Source of the DNA: Anaerococcus vaginalis | GTDB taxonomy: Bacteria > Bacillota > Clostridia > Tissierellales > Peptoniphilaceae | DNA: 64,000 nucleotides | Assembly: GCA_018363915.1 (NCBI GenBank) | Contig: JAGZMY010000010.1 | Location: forward strand, 1-64,000 | Direction of reading: 5' to 3' | Part shown: positions 8,250 to 15,993 of the stretch, one piece after another | Layout of the letters: every line of letters starts with the position of its first letter | Position numbering within the stretch: the stretch's first letter is position 1 | The notes under the pieces: generated by a model | What the model saw: the letters and a program-made list of their open reading frames with translations, nothing else | Database searches by the model: none | What the model was told of the DNA's origin: nothing | Program-made: the position numbers and the translations under genes

Positions 8250-10307
8250 ATGGCAAAAAATTTAGTAATTGTAGAATCTCCAACCAAGGCTAAGTCAATC
8301 ACTAGGATGCTAGGCTCAAATTATAAGGTTAGAGCAACTTATGGACATCTTAGAGATTTGCCAAAGTCAAAACTTGGAGTTGATATAGAAGATGATTTTG
8401 AACCAAAATATATAAAAGTTCGTGGAAAGGCAAAAACAATCAATGCCTTAAAAAAAGAAGCAGAAAGCGTAGACAAAGTTTATCTTGCAACAGACCCTGA
8501 TAGGGAAGGCGAGGCAATAAGCTGGCATTTGCAATATCTTTTGGGACTTGATAAAAATGAATTGAACAGAGTAGAATTTCATGAGATAACAAAAAATAAT
8601 GTAAAAAATGCTATCAAAAATCCAAGAAAAATCGACCAAAATTTGGTAGATAGCCAACAAGCAAGAAGAATTATGGATAGGATAGTAGGTTATGAAATTT
8701 CTCCAATTTTGTGGAAAAGAGTAAAATCTGGTCTATCTGCAGGAAGAGTCCAATCAGTTGCTCTAAAACTAATTGTAGATAAGCAAAGAGAAATTGATTC
8801 TTTTGTTCCTGAAGAATATTGGACAATTACAGCCAAGCACAAGGAAAGTAAAATTGAATTTGAATCAGAATTTTATGGATCAAAATCCAAAAAAATGAAA
8901 ATTTCAAATGAAAATGGAGCAGAAAAAATCCTAAATAGGATTGATAAGGACAAGTTTGAAGTTTTTGATATTCAAAAAACAAAAAAGAAAAGAAAACCAC
9001 AAAAGCCATACACAACTTCAACTTTACAACAAGACGCCTCAAATAAATTAGGATTTTCTACCAAATATACCATGTCCCTTGCCCAACAATTATTTGAAGG
9101 AATTGATTTAGGAGAAAAGGGAAGAGTTGGTCTAATTACTTATATGAGAACAGATGCCACAAGACTTTCAAATGAAATTATTGGAGAAAGTTTATCATAT
9201 ATTAAGGAAAAATTTGGAGAAAAATACGCATCAAAAGGAAATTCTTATTCCAAAAAATCAAAAACAAGCCAAGATGCCCACGAGGCAATAAGACCTACTT
9301 CAATTTACAATGATCCAATAAGTGTAAAAGAATATTTAACAGACCAACAATATAAACTCTACAAATTAATTTGGACAAGAGTTGTTGCAAGTCAGATGAC
9401 TGATTACGAATATTTGTCAACATCTCTTTCTTTTGATTCAAATGGAGTGATTTTTAAAACAAATGGAAAAATAACTTTGTTTGATGGATTTATGAAAGTT
9501 TCAAATGCAAAAGAAAATGAAAATATCCTACCAGATTTAAAAAAGGGAGATATTATAAAAGCACTTGGCATTAAAAAAGACCAACATTTTACTAAGCCAC
9601 CAGCAAATTACACAGAGGCAAGTCTTGTAAAAACTTTGGAAGAATATGGAATAGGAAGACCATCAACCTATTCATCAACAATAGCTTCAATTATTTCAAG
9701 AAATTATGTAGAATTTGAACAAAGAAAAATTCTTCCGACAAAACTTGGAATAAGAGTAAATGATTTTTTACAAGAAAGTTTTGACGACATAATAAATGTA
9801 GAATTCACAGCAAAAATGGAAGATGAGCTTGATAAAATTGCTCAAGATGAAGTTTATTGGAAAGATGTCTTGAAATCTTTTTATGAAGGATTTGAAAAAG
9901 ATTTAAAACAAGTTTCAAAAGATAGGACAGATTATAAGGTAAAAGATAAAGTTTTGGATGAAAAATGTCCAAAGTGTGGCCATCCGCTTGCAGAAAAACA
10001 TGGAAGAAATGGAAAATTTATTGGATGTACAAATTTCCCAGAATGCGATTTTACAAAATCAATTATAAAAACAACAGGTGTAAAATGTCCAGAATGTGAA
10101 AATGGAGAAATAATAGAAAAAGTTTCTAAGAAGGGTAAAAGATTTTACGGCTGTTCAAATTTTCCAAAATGTGATTACGCAACATGGGATCCACCAACAG
10201 GAGAGAAATGTCCAAAATGTGGAGACCTTTTAGTCCACAAAAAAAATAGATCAACTGATGAAATAAAATGTAATTCTTGTGATTACGTTAAAGAAAAAAG
10301 AAGATAA
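8250..10307 (+). CDS. topA: DNA topoisomerase I
   Basis: Type IA topoisomerase that relaxes negative supercoils. The Toprim domain begins at NLVIVESPTKAKSI and has DPDREGEAISWH (82-93). The catalytic tyrosine is Y298 in GLITYMRTDATRLS. SAGRVQSVAL and RPSTYSSTIASI are conserved gate and hinge motifs. Three C-terminal four-cysteine zinc ribbons are present (CPKCGH, CPECEN and CPKCGD blocks). Length is 685 aa. It ends the rbgA operon. Its 3' UTR carries a palindromic element between two copies of its terminator hairpin. Confidence 0.98.
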   Translation: MAKNLVIVESPTKAKSITRMLGSNYKVRATYGHLRDLPKSKLGVDIEDDFEPKYIKVRGKAKTINALKKEAESVDKVYLATDPDREGEAISWHLQYLLGLDKNELNRVEFHEITKNNVKNAIKNPRKIDQNLVDSQQARRIMDRIVGYEISPILWKRVKSGLSAGRVQSVALKLIVDKQREIDSFVPEEYWTITAKHKESKIEFESEFYGSKSKKMKISNENGAEKILNRIDKDKFEVFDIQKTKKKRKPQKPYTTSTLQQDASNKLGFSTKYTMSLAQQLFEGIDLGEKGRVGLITYMRTDATRLSNEIIGESLSYIKEKFGEKYASKGNSYSKKSKTSQDAHEAIRPTSIYNDPISVKEYLTDQQYKLYKLIWTRVVASQMTDYEYLSTSLSFDSNGVIFKTNGKITLFDGFMKVSNAKENENILPDLKKGDIIKALGIKKDQHFTKPPANYTEASLVKTLEEYGIGRPSTYSSTIASIISRNYVEFEQRKILPTKLGIRVNDFLQESFDDIINVEFTAKMEDELDKIAQDEVYWKDVLKSFYEGFEKDLKQVSKDRTDYKVKDKVLDEKCPKCGHPLAEKHGRNGKFIGCTNFPECDFTKSIIKTTGVKCPECENGEIIEKVSKKGKRFYGCSNFPKCDYATWDPPTGEKCPKCGDLLVHKKNRSTDEIKCNSCDYVKEKRR

Positions 10308-10323
10308 AATTTTGTATTAAAAA

Positions 10324-10342
10324 AGCAGGCTTTATGCCTGCT
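10324..10342 (-). terminator. Left copy of the duplicated terminator hairpin (mscL side)
   Basis: AGCAGGCTTTATGCCTGCT is a perfect 7-bp stem with a five-base loop. Read on the minus strand it is followed by a T-run (TTTTTT), so it works as a terminator for the mscL direction. On the plus strand the next bases are AATAGC, so it should not stop topA transcripts. Confidence 0.7.
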
Positions 10343-10570
10343 AATAGCGTAGACAAACCCTCAAGCACGAATATCTGACTCCAAAAATTGTTGATTTCTA
10401 AATTTCAAAATTCTAAAATCGCAAACTCGCTAACGCTCAAACTTCTAAAATCGCAAACTCGCTAACGCTCAAACAGTGCGATTTTTGACGAATTTTATAA
10501 TTTGAAATCAAATCAATTTTTTACGTATGATATTCTTAGCATGAGGATTTGTATACTTTGTTAATAATTT
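10343..10570. mobile_element. Terminator-nested palindromic element, copy A (MITE-like)
   Basis: Non-coding foldback element of about 228 bp. The outer arms (10345-10375 and 10529-10556) are imperfect inverted repeats: left GTAGACAAACCCTCA and, on the other strand, GTATACAAATCCTCA, both ending in GAATATC. Inner arms (TTGATTTCTAAATTTC... and ...AATTTGAAATCAA) also pair. The centre holds two tandem copies of a 32-bp unit (10411-10442, 10443-10474). The element is 80-90% alike by eye to copy B at 21825 outside that duplication. It is flanked on both sides by the hairpin AGCAGGC/GCCTGCT. It encodes no protein, so any mobility would depend on a transposase elsewhere. Confidence 0.7.
10411..10474. 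repeat. Two tandem 32-bp units inside palindromic element A
   Basis: The unit beginning TTCTAAAATCGCAAACTCGC occurs at 10411-10442 and again, identical, at 10443-10474. Copy B of the element has the equivalent segment once (about 21894-21928) with a small internal variant, so the duplication is private to copy A. Two abutting copies without spacers are not a CRISPR array. Confidence 0.9.
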
Positions 10571-10600
10571 AAGCAGGCTTTTAAGCCTGCTTTATTTTTT
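10571..10600 (+). terminator. Right copy of the duplicated terminator hairpin (topA side)
   Basis: AAGCAGGCTT pairs with AAGCCTGCTT and is followed by TTATTTTTT. It is the functional plus-strand terminator for topA. Core stem and loop are those of the left copy at 10324, separated from it by the palindromic element. Confidence 0.85.
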
Positions 10601-10605
10601 AAAAA

Positions 10606-11013
10606 TTATTTAATTTCTTCAGAAAATCCTTCAAGTTTTGATGTACAATTAGGGCATCTTGTTGCTTCTATATTAATTTCTGATTTACAATGAGGGCAAA
10701 TTTTTGTTGTAGCTTCTACAACTTCTTCTTTTTTTGCTTTGTTCAATGCTTTTACAATTAAAAATAGGAATAATGAAATAATTAAAAATGTAATAATTGC
10801 ATTTATAACGCTACCTATTTGTAATTTTGCTCCAAAAAAATTAACTGCCAAATCTTCGTAATCAACTCCTGCTGTAAGTCCTGAAATAATTGGCATCAAA
10901 ATTCCATCTACAACTGCAGTTACAATCGCAGTGAAAGCAGAGCCCATGATAAGACCTATTGCCAAGTCAACTACATTTCCCTTTGAAATAAATTCTTTAA
11001 ATTCTTTCCACAT
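10606..11013 (-). CDS. mscL: Large-conductance mechanosensitive channel MscL with a C-terminal zinc ribbon
   Basis: Emergency valve that opens under membrane tension during hypo-osmotic shock. The N-terminus FKEFISKGNVVDLAIGLIMG is the MscL pore helix signature, and a second membrane segment lies at about residues 66-88 (INAIITFLIISLFLFLIV). The usual C-terminal helical bundle is followed by a four-cysteine ribbon, CPHC...CPNC (about 107-122). Length is 135 aa. It is transcribed towards topA; termination is at the shared hairpin pair. AGGAGATAT precedes the start. Confidence 0.93.
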   Translation of the reverse strand: MWKEFKEFISKGNVVDLAIGLIMGSAFTAIVTAVVDGILMPIISGLTAGVDYEDLAVNFFGAKLQIGSVINAIITFLIISLFLFLIVKALNKAKKEEVVEATTKICPHCKSEINIEATRCPNCTSKLEGFSEEIK

Positions 11014-11120
11014 AATATCTCCTTATTTCTTATTTGTCTTCATTATACTCATATTTTTATAAATGTGTAGGATAGAAAATATTTTAAAAATAGTATAGTG
11101 GTTATAAGGAGAAAAAATTT

Positions 11121-11699
11121 ATGAAAAATTTACAAGTTGATGATGAATTTTATAAAAAATTATCTAAATATGCTGTTTTTATTCCTATAATTAATATTGA
11201 TGGGAAAGACCATATTTTATTTGAAGTTAGGAGCAATCTCATTTCCCAAGCTGGCGAAGTTTCTTTTCCTGGTGGTGGAGTAAATGAAGGAGAAAAATTT
11301 GAGATGGCTGCCATTAGGGAATGCAGGGAAGAATTAAATTTGGACGAAAAAGATGTTTCGTTGATTGGTTATTCTTCTATGATTTTGTCTTCTTCAAATA
11401 GGCTAATCAAAGCTTATTATGGAAGAATTAATAAAAATTTTGAAAATATTTCTTATAATATGGAAGTTGATTCTATTTTTACGGTTTCTATTGATTATTT
11501 GAAAAAAAATCCTCCAGAAAAATATACGGCAAAACTCAAAATGGATTTGCCAGATGATTTTCCTTTTGAAAAAATTCCTAATGGGAAAAATTATAATTTT
11601 TGGCAAAGATACCATACTTTTTATTTTTATAATACAAAACCTGTTATATGGGGAATGACTGCAAATGTTTTGAAAGATTTTTTGAAATTTTATAAATAA
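11121..11699 (+). CDS. Nudix hydrolase, probable CoA pyrophosphatase
   Basis: The Nudix box is complete from about residue 51 to 73 (GGGVNEGEKF...AAIRECREEL). The preceding RSNLISQAGEVSFPGG matches the extra motif of CoA diphosphatases (NudL/YeaB type), which split CoA into phosphoadenylate and 4'-phosphopantetheine. Length 192 aa is normal. AAGGAG stands well placed before the ATG. It appears to be transcribed alone or with the ANT(6)-like gene 50 bp downstream. The substrate is inferred from the motif only. Confidence 0.85.
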   Translation: MKNLQVDDEFYKKLSKYAVFIPIINIDGKDHILFEVRSNLISQAGEVSFPGGGVNEGEKFEMAAIRECREELNLDEKDVSLIGYSSMILSSSNRLIKAYYGRINKNFENISYNMEVDSIFTVSIDYLKKNPPEKYTAKLKMDLPDDFPFEKIPNGKNYNFWQRYHTFYFYNTKPVIWGMTANVLKDFLKFYK

Positions 11700-11777
11700 T
11701 TATTTCTTATAAAGATTTATAATTTGTGGTAAAATTAGTTTATAGGAGAATTGTTTGTAAGAAAGAAAGATGTGGTT

Positions 11778-12611
11778 ATGAAAAGTTATATTATAGAAAA
11801 ATTAAAAGATTATTCCAAATCTAATGAAAAAGTCAAGGCGATTTTTTTTGTAAAGGAAGATAATAATAATGAATATTTTGCGAATATTTATCTTGTTTTG
11901 AGTGATATTATTATTTCAAAAATCAAAGAGGATTTGGAAAATATTTTTGATGATTATGCAATGATTAATAAAAGAAAAGATTCTTTTGAGCTTGATAAAA
12001 AAAATCAACAATTTACAAAGTTCGAACTTTATACTAATGATTCTACAAAAATTTCCATAAATTTAATTGTGGAAGATAAGGCAAATGATTTTATAAAATT
12101 GTGTCCGGGAAGTATTGAATTTATTTGTGATAAAATGAATTTAGAAGAAGAAATTGGTGAGAAAAATATTGTTTATAGTCTTGCTCGTGAATTTGAATTT
12201 GATGAGTGTTGTAAGAACTTTTTTTCAAGCTGTTTGGATGTTTCTTTTAATCTTATGTCAAGAGATCTTGTTAGTGCAGGTTATAGAATGCAAAGTGTAA
12301 GGGATTATCTATATAAATTATTAAATTGGTATATAATTGACAAATTTAATAAGGGCAAAGATGCTGGGGAGTATGGACAAAATTTAATTCATACTTTGGA
12401 AGCTGATATTAAGGAAGAATTGCTTTTGACCTTTAAAACAAATGATATTACTGAAATTTATGGGGCAATTTTTGCAGCTTGCCAATTGTTTAGAAAAATT
12501 GGTATGCAACTTTCTGAAAAATTTGATTTTTCTTATCCAAAAAAAGATGATGTTTATACACTAAAGCTTTTGAGAAAAAATTACAAAAAAATGGAATCGC
12601 TACAAGTTTAG
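11778..12611 (+). CDS. ANT(6)-like nucleotidyltransferase fold protein lacking catalytic residues
   Basis: A 277-aa protein resembling the streptomycin 6-adenylyltransferase (AadE/ANT(6)) family in length and in its C-terminal half: DLVSAGYRMQSVRDYLYKLLNWYI, a central helical region, and a final FDFSYPKKDDVY. In the N-terminal half the family motifs are gone: the GSR loop aligns with VKED, the DYDVVF aspartates align with EYFANIYL, and the third acidic site aligns with KISINLI. It is therefore unlikely to transfer AMP. The ATG at 11778 matches the family N-terminus; an upstream in-frame TTG (11751) with a nearby GGAG could add nine residues. It lies 8 bases upstream of the carboxypeptidase gene. 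Confidence 0.6.
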   Translation: MKSYIIEKLKDYSKSNEKVKAIFFVKEDNNNEYFANIYLVLSDIIISKIKEDLENIFDDYAMINKRKDSFELDKKNQQFTKFELYTNDSTKISINLIVEDKANDFIKLCPGSIEFICDKMNLEEEIGEKNIVYSLAREFEFDECCKNFFSSCLDVSFNLMSRDLVSAGYRMQSVRDYLYKLLNWYIIDKFNKGKDAGEYGQNLIHTLEADIKEELLLTFKTNDITEIYGAIFAACQLFRKIGMQLSEKFDFSYPKKDDVYTLKLLRKNYKKMESLQV

Positions 12612-12619
12612 GGGGATGA

Positions 12620-13843
12620 ATGAAAAGGAAAAAAATTATAGCATTTTTATTGGCGTTTTTATTTATATTTTCTCCAATCAAAACTTTTGCTGATGATACG
12701 GTAGCAAAAGAAGGAGATAATATTGTTGGTTCTGATAAATTTGTAAAAGCGTACTTGATTGGAAATCAAGAAAGTGGAGATATTTTTTATCAAAAAAATG
12801 CAGATCAAACTTATCCAATAGCATCAATGAGTAAGCTTATGACATTTTTACTTGCGAGAGATGCAATTGAAAGCGGAAAAATTTCTTTTGATACAAAGGT
12901 TAAGGGGACTAAGGAAGCCGAAGACTTAACAGGGCCAGAATATTCTGCAATGGGAATTAAAGAAGGCGAACAATACACAATAAAAGAGTTGCTCACAGGT
13001 CTTATGGTAGTTAGTGGCAATGATTGTGCAAATCTTTTGGCAAGTACAATTTCAGGAAGTGAAGCTAATTTTGCCAATGAAATGAACAAAAAAGCCCAAG
13101 AATTAAATTTGAAAAGTCAAAAATATTATAATGCATCAGGAATAAATACAGAGGATGATAAACAAAATTCATCATCTGCAAAAGATTTATTTGAACTTAC
13201 AAGAATAATTGTTGACAAGTATCCAGATGTTTTAGAATATTCAAAAATAAATGAGATTAATGATAACAAAAAAGATATTCACAAAAAATCAACTATTCCA
13301 CTTAGGGATGAAATAAAAGGTGTTGATGGATTAAAAACAGGAACAACAGAAGAAGCTGGTCATTGTTTAACAACAACCATCGATATGAACAAATTTGATC
13401 CAAAAAATGAATACAGGGCAATAGGAATTGTGATGGGAGCTGAAGAAAATGAATTTAGAAATTCAGCTATGACCGATTTAATTTATTACGTTTCAAGATA
13501 TTTTAATTATAAAAAACTTACAGATAAGGATTTGCCTAGCGATTCAATAAAAGTTAATTCTGTAAAAGAAGGATATGTAGAATTATATCCAGAAAAAACA
13601 GTTGGCTTTATAATTAAAGACAAAGCAATGCCAAGTGTGAAAATTAAAATTAATAAAGACATAAAAGCACCAATCAAAAAAAATGAAAAACTCGGCAAGG
13701 CTTACATAAAATATAAGGACAAAGAATACGAAGTTAATTTGATAAGCAAAAAGGATCAACAAAAGGCGTCAAACTTTACTAGAGTAAAAAGAACAGTATC
13801 AGATGCTTGTGATTTTTTGGTAGAATGTATTATAGCTAGATAG
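12620..13843 (+). CDS. dacA: D-alanyl-D-alanine carboxypeptidase (PBP5/DacA type)
   Basis: Trims the terminal D-Ala from peptidoglycan stem peptides. A signal peptide spans residues 1-25 (hydrophobic LLAFLFIFS, then TFADD). Active-site motifs: SxxK as SMSK (S69, K72), SxN as SGN (132-134), and KTG at 239-241. The C-terminal beta domain and a final amphipathic segment that anchors such enzymes to the membrane are present. Length 407 aa is normal. Start ATG follows AGGGGGATGA. A terminator overlaps its stop codon. Confidence 0.95.
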   Translation: MKRKKIIAFLLAFLFIFSPIKTFADDTVAKEGDNIVGSDKFVKAYLIGNQESGDIFYQKNADQTYPIASMSKLMTFLLARDAIESGKISFDTKVKGTKEAEDLTGPEYSAMGIKEGEQYTIKELLTGLMVVSGNDCANLLASTISGSEANFANEMNKKAQELNLKSQKYYNASGINTEDDKQNSSSAKDLFELTRIIVDKYPDVLEYSKINEINDNKKDIHKKSTIPLRDEIKGVDGLKTGTTEEAGHCLTTTIDMNKFDPKNEYRAIGIVMGAEENEFRNSAMTDLIYYVSRYFNYKKLTDKDLPSDSIKVNSVKEGYVELYPEKTVGFIIKDKAMPSVKIKINKDIKAPIKKNEKLGKAYIKYKDKEYEVNLISKKDQQKASNFTRVKRTVSDACDFLVECIIAR

Positions 13844-13868
13844 AAAAAGTTTTACTTTTTCTATCTTT
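13839..13868 (+). terminator. Terminator of dacA
   Basis: GATAGAAAAAG and CTTTTTCTATC form an 11-bp stem with a short loop, followed by TTTTC. It starts inside the dacA stop region and overlaps the promoter of the tRNA gene. Confidence 0.65.
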
Positions 13869-13879
13869 TCTGTTATACT
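13851..13879 (+). promoter_or_regulatory. Sigma-A-type promoter of tRNA-Arg
   Basis: TTTACT (13851-13856) and TATACT (13874-13879) are separated by 17 bp, and the mature tRNA begins 11 bases later. The -35 box lies in the loop and 3' arm of the dacA terminator. Confidence 0.55.
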
Positions 13880-13889
13880 ATTGGGGTAG

Positions 13890-13966
13890 GTCCTGGTAGC
13901 TCAGCTGGATAGAGCACCGCCCTCCTAAGGCGGGTGTCGGAGGTTCGAATCCTCTTCAGGACGCCA
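13890..13966 (+). tRNA. tRNA-Arg (anticodon CCT)
   Basis: A 77-base cloverleaf with encoded CCA. Acceptor arms GTCCTGG and TCAGGAC pair, the D-arm is AGCTCAGCTGGATAGAGC, the anticodon stem CCGCC/GGCGG encloses the loop CTCCTAA, and the T-arm is GGAGGTTCGAATCCTCT-like with GGTTCGAATCC. Anticodon CCT reads AGG (Arg), a codon well used in this AT-rich genome. It has its own promoter and terminator. Confidence 0.95.
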
Positions 13967-13975
13967 AATATTTTT

Positions 13976-14017
13976 AGCTATTGCAAATTTTTAAAAAATG
14001 AGCGATAGCTTTTTTTG
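13976..14017 (+). terminator. Terminator of the tRNA-Arg gene
   Basis: AGCTATTG pairs with CGATAGCT across an AT-rich loop, followed by seven T. It ends about 45 bases before tadA. Confidence 0.7.
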
Positions 14018-14060
14018 TTGAAAAAATAATTTAAAATATTTTAAAATTGTGGAGAAATAA

Positions 14061-14534
14061 ATGGATGATATTTTTTATATGAAAGAAGCCGTAAACGAGG
14101 CAAAGCTTGCAAGATTAGAAGACGAAGTTCCAATTGGTTGTGTGATTGTAAAAGATGAAAAAATAATTGCAAGAAGTCACAACTATACATACAAAGGAAA
14201 ATCTGCATTGAAACACGCAGAAATTATTGCGATTGATAAGGCGAGTAAGTATGTTGGAGATTTTAGATTAGAAGATTGCACAATGTATGTAACAATGGAG
14301 CCTTGTTCCATGTGTGCTGGAGCAATAATAAATTCAAGAATAAAAAGATTGGTTATAGGTCTTGCTGATGTAAAAAGAGGAGCTTGCGGTTCAAACACAA
14401 ATATTACAGGAGATAGAAGCCAACTGCATTATTTAGATGCAGAATTTGGTTTGATGAAAGAAGAAAGCCTAGAGCTTTTGCAAAGTTTTTTTAAAAAATT
14501 GAGAAATAAAAAGAAAAAAGATTCTTGCCAATAA
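14061..14534 (+). CDS. tadA: tRNA-specific adenosine deaminase TadA
   Basis: Converts A34 to inosine in tRNA-Arg(ACG). The zinc-dependent deaminase signature is complete: HAE at 52-54 (zinc His and catalytic Glu) and PCSMC with the two zinc cysteines (C82, C85). Length 157 aa is normal. Shine-Dalgarno GGAGAAATA precedes the ATG. A tRNA-Arg gene lies just upstream, but it has the CCT anticodon and is not the substrate. Confidence 0.95.
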   Translation: MDDIFYMKEAVNEAKLARLEDEVPIGCVIVKDEKIIARSHNYTYKGKSALKHAEIIAIDKASKYVGDFRLEDCTMYVTMEPCSMCAGAIINSRIKRLVIGLADVKRGACGSNTNITGDRSQLHYLDAEFGLMKEESLELLQSFFKKLRNKKKKDSCQ

Positions 14535-14551
14535 GGGTAAGAATCTTTTTT
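14520..14551 (+). terminator. Bidirectional terminator between tadA and the VOC gene
   Basis: GATTCTTGCC pairs with GGGTAAGAATC, with T-runs on the outside in both directions. It serves two convergent genes. Confidence 0.8.
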
Positions 14552-14559
14552 AAAATAAA

Positions 14560-14958
14560 TTAAATTGTAGCAATAATTTGCCAAAATACCTTGTATTTAT
14601 CGATCAAGGTTGTAAATAATTTCTTATTAATTGTTTGGGGTTGCATTAATACCTTTGATTCCTTTTCAAGTTTTGAATAAGCCTTATATAAATTTTCGCT
14701 GTTTGTTTCAATAACAACCCTCCCATTATTTCCACTTGTCCAATGTTTGTCATCAGTTGTGTCAAATAAATATACATTATTTCCATATATTTCTAATTTT
14801 GAATTATAAATTCTATCTCGGATTTCTTCGGGAAAGTTATACTGTTCAAAGTCAGAATATCTGATTATTTTTTCGGGCGGATCAAGGTCAAACATATCGC
14901 AATAATATTCAATAGCCTCCAAGCATTTTCCATTTTTAAATGATATACCAACTGCCAT
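14560..14958 (-). CDS. VOC-superfamily (PhnB/glyoxalase-like) protein
   Basis: A 132-aa single-domain protein of the vicinal-oxygen-chelate fold in its PhnB-like branch. ISFKNGKCLEAIEYYCDMF is the typical first beta-alpha unit, VYLFDTTDD a central strand, RVVIETNSE the start of the second module, and KVFWQIIATI the ending comparable to the family's DxFGxxWxI. The canonical metal ligands are not evident. Members of this branch are mostly uncharacterised, and I do not assign a substrate. It is transcribed alone with AAAGGAATT before the ATG. Confidence 0.75.
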   Translation of the reverse strand: MAVGISFKNGKCLEAIEYYCDMFDLDPPEKIIRYSDFEQYNFPEEIRDRIYNSKLEIYGNNVYLFDTTDDKHWTSGNNGRVVIETNSENLYKAYSKLEKESKVLMQPQTINKKLFTTLIDKYKVFWQIIATI

Positions 14959-15046
14959 ATTAAATTCCTTTCTTTAATTAAATTTAACATAATAGTATAA
15001 TAATATCAAGATAAAAAATTATTAATAAAATATAAAGGGGGCGTAA

Positions 15047-15991
15047 ATGAAGATTTCTTTAATAGATCCTTTGCTCGTTGATGATAAAATAATTGAAAGT
15101 CATAAGGAAAAAATAGAAAAACTTGGTCATGAATTTCAATATTTCAAAAAAAGCGCATCTGATGATGAAAAAATAATTGAAAGATTAAAAGACAGCGATG
15201 TGGCTATAATTACAAATAATAAATTTTCAAAAAATGTAATTGAAAATACAAATTTAAAATTAATTGATGTGGCATTTACTGGTTTTAATCATGTTGATAT
15301 TGAAGCTTGCAATGAAAAAAATATTATTGTAGAAAATGCCAGCGGATATTCTGATGATTCTGTTGCTGAACTTGTGATTGGTCTTACAATTTCTCTTATG
15401 AGAAAATTTAATGAAAACAGAAAAAATATGTATGAAGATGAATCTTTTAAGCTCATTGGTCAAATTATAAAAGGAAAAACTGTTGGAGTTGTTGGCACAG
15501 GAAAAATTGGAATAAGAGTTATTGAATTATTTAAGGCTTTTGGTGCAAATATTTTGGCATATAGTCGAAGTGAAAAAGATGAAGTGAAAAATCTTGGTGC
15601 AAAGTATGTTAGCCTTGATGAGCTTTTGAAAAATTCTGATATTGTTACAATTCATCTTCCTCAAAACAAAGAAACTTGTGGTTTTATTGGACAAAATGAG
15701 CTTGATCTTATGAAAGATAAGGCAATTTTGATAAATTGTGCAAGGGGACCAATTGTTGACAATGATTATTTGGCAAAATTATTAAATGAAGACAAGTTAA
15801 GAGCTGGCATTGATGTTTTTGATATGGAACCTCCTATTGATAAAAATTATCCGCTTAGAAATGCAAAAAACACAGTGCTTACAAATCATGTAGGATTTTT
15901 AACTCAAGAAGCTATGGATATTAGATGTGAAATTGTTTTTGACAATTTATATAAGTTTCTTGATGGCAAAATCGTAAATAAAGTAAATTAA
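15047..15991 (+). CDS. D-isomer-specific 2-hydroxyacid dehydrogenase
   Basis: NAD-dependent oxidoreductase of 314 aa. The Rossmann loop is GVVGTGKIGIRV (147-158). Catalytic residues: R233 in NCARGPIVD, E261 in DVFDMEPP, H281 in LTNHVG. The C-terminal ordering fits D-lactate, hydroxyisocaproate, glycerate and related dehydrogenases; the substrate cannot be told from sequence. AAAGGGGGCG precedes the ATG. It is followed two bases later by udk, so the two are co-transcribed. Confidence 0.88.
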   Translation: MKISLIDPLLVDDKIIESHKEKIEKLGHEFQYFKKSASDDEKIIERLKDSDVAIITNNKFSKNVIENTNLKLIDVAFTGFNHVDIEACNEKNIIVENASGYSDDSVAELVIGLTISLMRKFNENRKNMYEDESFKLIGQIIKGKTVGVVGTGKIGIRVIELFKAFGANILAYSRSEKDEVKNLGAKYVSLDELLKNSDIVTIHLPQNKETCGFIGQNELDLMKDKAILINCARGPIVDNDYLAKLLNEDKLRAGIDVFDMEPPIDKNYPLRNAKNTVLTNHVGFLTQEAMDIRCEIVFDNLYKFLDGKIVNKVN

Positions 15992-15993
15992 TT

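Noticed and set aside
8464..8482. AGCGTAGACAAAG inside topA, identical to the left tip of the palindromic elements
   Set aside because: It encodes the expected S-V-D-K of the Toprim domain in frame, has no partner arm nearby and no hairpin duplication. Taken as coincidence.
10411..10474. Two 32-bp repeats considered as a CRISPR remnant
   Set aside because: The copies abut without a spacer, no cas gene is near, and the unit is the core of a foldback element also found singly at 21894.
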